DNA of 64,000 nt, from the NCBI GenBank assembly GCA_964020155.1, contig OZ026566.1, positions 1,674,501-1,738,500 on the forward strand. The letters are read 5' to 3'. Every line of letters begins with the position of its first letter. Within the stretch, counting starts at the first letter, position 1. A model generated the notes under the pieces. It saw nothing but the letters and a program-made list of their open reading frames with translations. It was not told the DNA's origin and did no database searches. The DNA comes from Chondrilla cf. caribensis. Its lineage: Eukaryota > Porifera > Demospongiae > Chondrillida > Chondrillidae. A program made the position numbers and the translations under genes. Shown here piece after piece: positions 62,401-64,000 of this stretch.

Positions 62401-64000
62401 AGAAATTCGACGGATATTATTGAGAAATAACAGCATTTCTGCTGCTTCATTGATAAGGCTTTGAGACAGCTTTCTCAACATATCCACTGTCATATTACAG
62501 CCAGTGAGTTTAGATTTCCAATTCATCTCAGAAGATGCACGGGTGAGTGGAAAGCGAAACATTGCATATCCTTTCTTCCAATTTTCATTCTCAACGACAT
62601 GTAGATCTCGGAAGCTTCCAGGTTCCTTTTCAGCCATTCTCGGAATCATGTTTGTCAAGAAGGGAGACAGTTGGTCGTCATATTGATATATTTTCATGTC
62701 TGGTTTGTTCTTCCATGCTTTCCCAGGATTGTCCTTCTTGTTATAAGGTAGGCATGCTTTGTTAGGATCAAATAGACAGAAATGTTCAGGGACACCTCCA
62801 GCTCCAAAAGATACAAGAGTGGGTGTGTCAGTAATGTGATATGCAACATTAAAGCCGATGCCAAATCTACCGATCTTGTCTATTTGACCTCGTTTGCCAC
62901 CAACACCCACTTTTGCTATTCCATGAATATCTTCGTCGGTAAACTGACGATTGTTAAAAACCAATAATGAAGGCATGCTCTGCAATGCTTTCCAATTCTC
63001 ATGATCAGAAAACAACCTTTGAGAAGGATGACAGGTTCTTCTATCTATGATGAAAGCTATCTCTGTGGCACCTGCATCTTCTGCGTTTTGAACAAATTCT
63101 CTGAAAATGGAAACGTTTGGCTCATACTGTGTCAATATGCCATTCAAACGGTCACAAATATCTTCATGTTGTCCAAAGTCTTCACCGCCAAATACACCTC
63201 TATCAACCATTTCATTAGTCAATTGATACATCAAATCTTTCACCCCGAGGTTTGTAGCAAAGTGTCTTGTGATGTCCTTGTGGAGAAAATACATCTTCTT
63301 TCCTATTATTTCATGAGGTATACTGGCATTGTTATCTCGGTATGCCAGTTCGTTGGAGGGTCTCATAATTCCGTTCTCATCTGGAAGATATACAAAATCA
63401 CCGGGACATTTGTGAATCTTTGAGGCTAATATGTTGACAAAGTTGATAAGATTCTGGTCAAGAGGTCTATCTGAATACTCGTGTGCAATACGGTTCAAAG
63501 CTCTCAGTGCTACAATTTCATTCACAACTGACTCTACACCAAACTTTTCGAAAAACTTGCAGCATTTTTTGTTTGAATCAGATAATTGCTGAACGTAGGG
63601 AGGGAATGTGTACTCAGCAGTAGTAACCAGTTCATGAGGATGAATGAATTGCCCATCCTGCCATATCCACGGCCTGTTACCGATTAACTTCTCCATCAAA
63701 TCTTTCTTTGGTTCAACAGAGCTTAGATATTCATACAGCTGTGGTAGCATTTTACTCAAAAATGACACTGACTCAGCATCAATTTGTCCCAAGTTATCAT
63801 ACCACCACTTCACAACTTTTGCAAAATGGTCCAGTACAGGTTGTGCTGTATGTACAGACTTCCACAAGTCTTGTAAAGATGACATCAATACTGGTGAACA
63901 CCTTTGTGGATTTACAATAGCTGCAAATGTGAACACCAATCCGGCTTGTCCTGGATGACACAGCTCAGTTTGTGACATGAACATTTTCTCTGCTTGAAAC
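56425..64000 (-). CDS. sacsin-like protein with HEPN and PARP-like C-terminus (partial)
   Basis: Minus-strand gene running off the right edge; the frame is open to base 64000, so the true start is outside. Blocks: 64000-59875, 59843-57335 and 56969-56425. The first carries a sacsin-repeat GHKL ATPase fold with an N-box (FREFVQNAEDAGATEIAFII, near 63110-63050) and GRFGIGFNVAYHITDTP, followed by sacsin-repeat sequence. The second continues it and ends in a HEPN-like helical domain (about 57785-57410; NWKQCAEKDLEIAEHL, CFHSHEAVVKGIKAIL). A GTAAGT donor in phase 1 joins to the last exon, a PARP-fold domain (VQNPVLWRRYCRRKKELKRD, RLFRGTQ, NHFAETASHSNKFSYE, YPEYIITY). Its ART positions look degenerate. 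Blocks 1 and 2 are in different frames, joined by a 31-nt intron or separated by a frameshift. Sacsin itself is a chaperone-linked protein; this variant's role is unknown. Confidence 0.8.

Noticed and set aside
1..64000. CRISPR array, operon or prophage
   Set aside because: No regularly spaced direct repeats with unique spacers. Gene structure (GT-AG introns) and content are metazoan throughout.

Overview
The window reads as animal nuclear DNA, most likely from a demosponge. It is AT-rich, its genes have many short GT-AG introns, and no bacterial-style operons are visible. The gene content fits early-branching animals: an SRCR + FN3 + Calx-beta secreted protein with every exon in phase 1-1, cysteine-rich fibrinogen-like secreted proteins, and a giant sacsin-like gene. 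The species is not determined. Exon models were built by hand from ORFs, GT/AG signals, phase continuity and remembered family landmarks. No alignment was run.

Layout: UBXN1 (minus, 5' part only, 1-2607). LRR1 (minus, 3065-5406), head to head with TBCB (plus, 5490-10623). A local segmental duplication (7052-9936 and 11307-15374) carries TBCB exons 4-5 plus an antisense fibrinogen-like gene: copy 1 keeps working TBCB exons but a cut-down fibrinogen-like gene, copy 2 keeps the full fibrinogen-like gene (12833-13948) but a frameshifted TBCB exon. An SRCR-FN3x6-Calx-beta gene (plus, 15879-22113). A repeat-rich spacer with MITEs. A CEP170 homologue (minus, 24766-33956), head to head with a HAUS5/augmin homologue (plus, 34104-45793). 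A Fos/ATF3-like bZIP gene (plus, 46575-47421). OVCA2 (minus, 49324-49962), head to head with a short sororin/CDCA5-like gene (plus, 50032-53660). A retroelement and SINE-bearing stretch (about 53700-56400). A sacsin-like gene (minus, 56425 to beyond 64000) that ends in a HEPN-like domain and a PARP-fold domain lacking the expected catalytic residues.

How they fit together: TBCB (tubulin folding), CEP170 (centrosome and spindle microtubules), HAUS5 (augmin), sororin (cohesion) and LRR1 (CUL2 receptor in replication termination) all serve microtubules or the cell cycle. All three head-to-head intergenic gaps are 69-147 bp and contain E2F-like motifs, suggesting shared S/G2-M control.

Less ordinary observations: the sacsin-HEPN-pseudo-PARP architecture with a 31-nt intron or frameshift inside it, the reciprocally decayed duplication, the E2F-like bidirectional promoters, several TA-flanked inverted-repeat elements and long near-perfect hairpins, and a tRNA-derived SINE.
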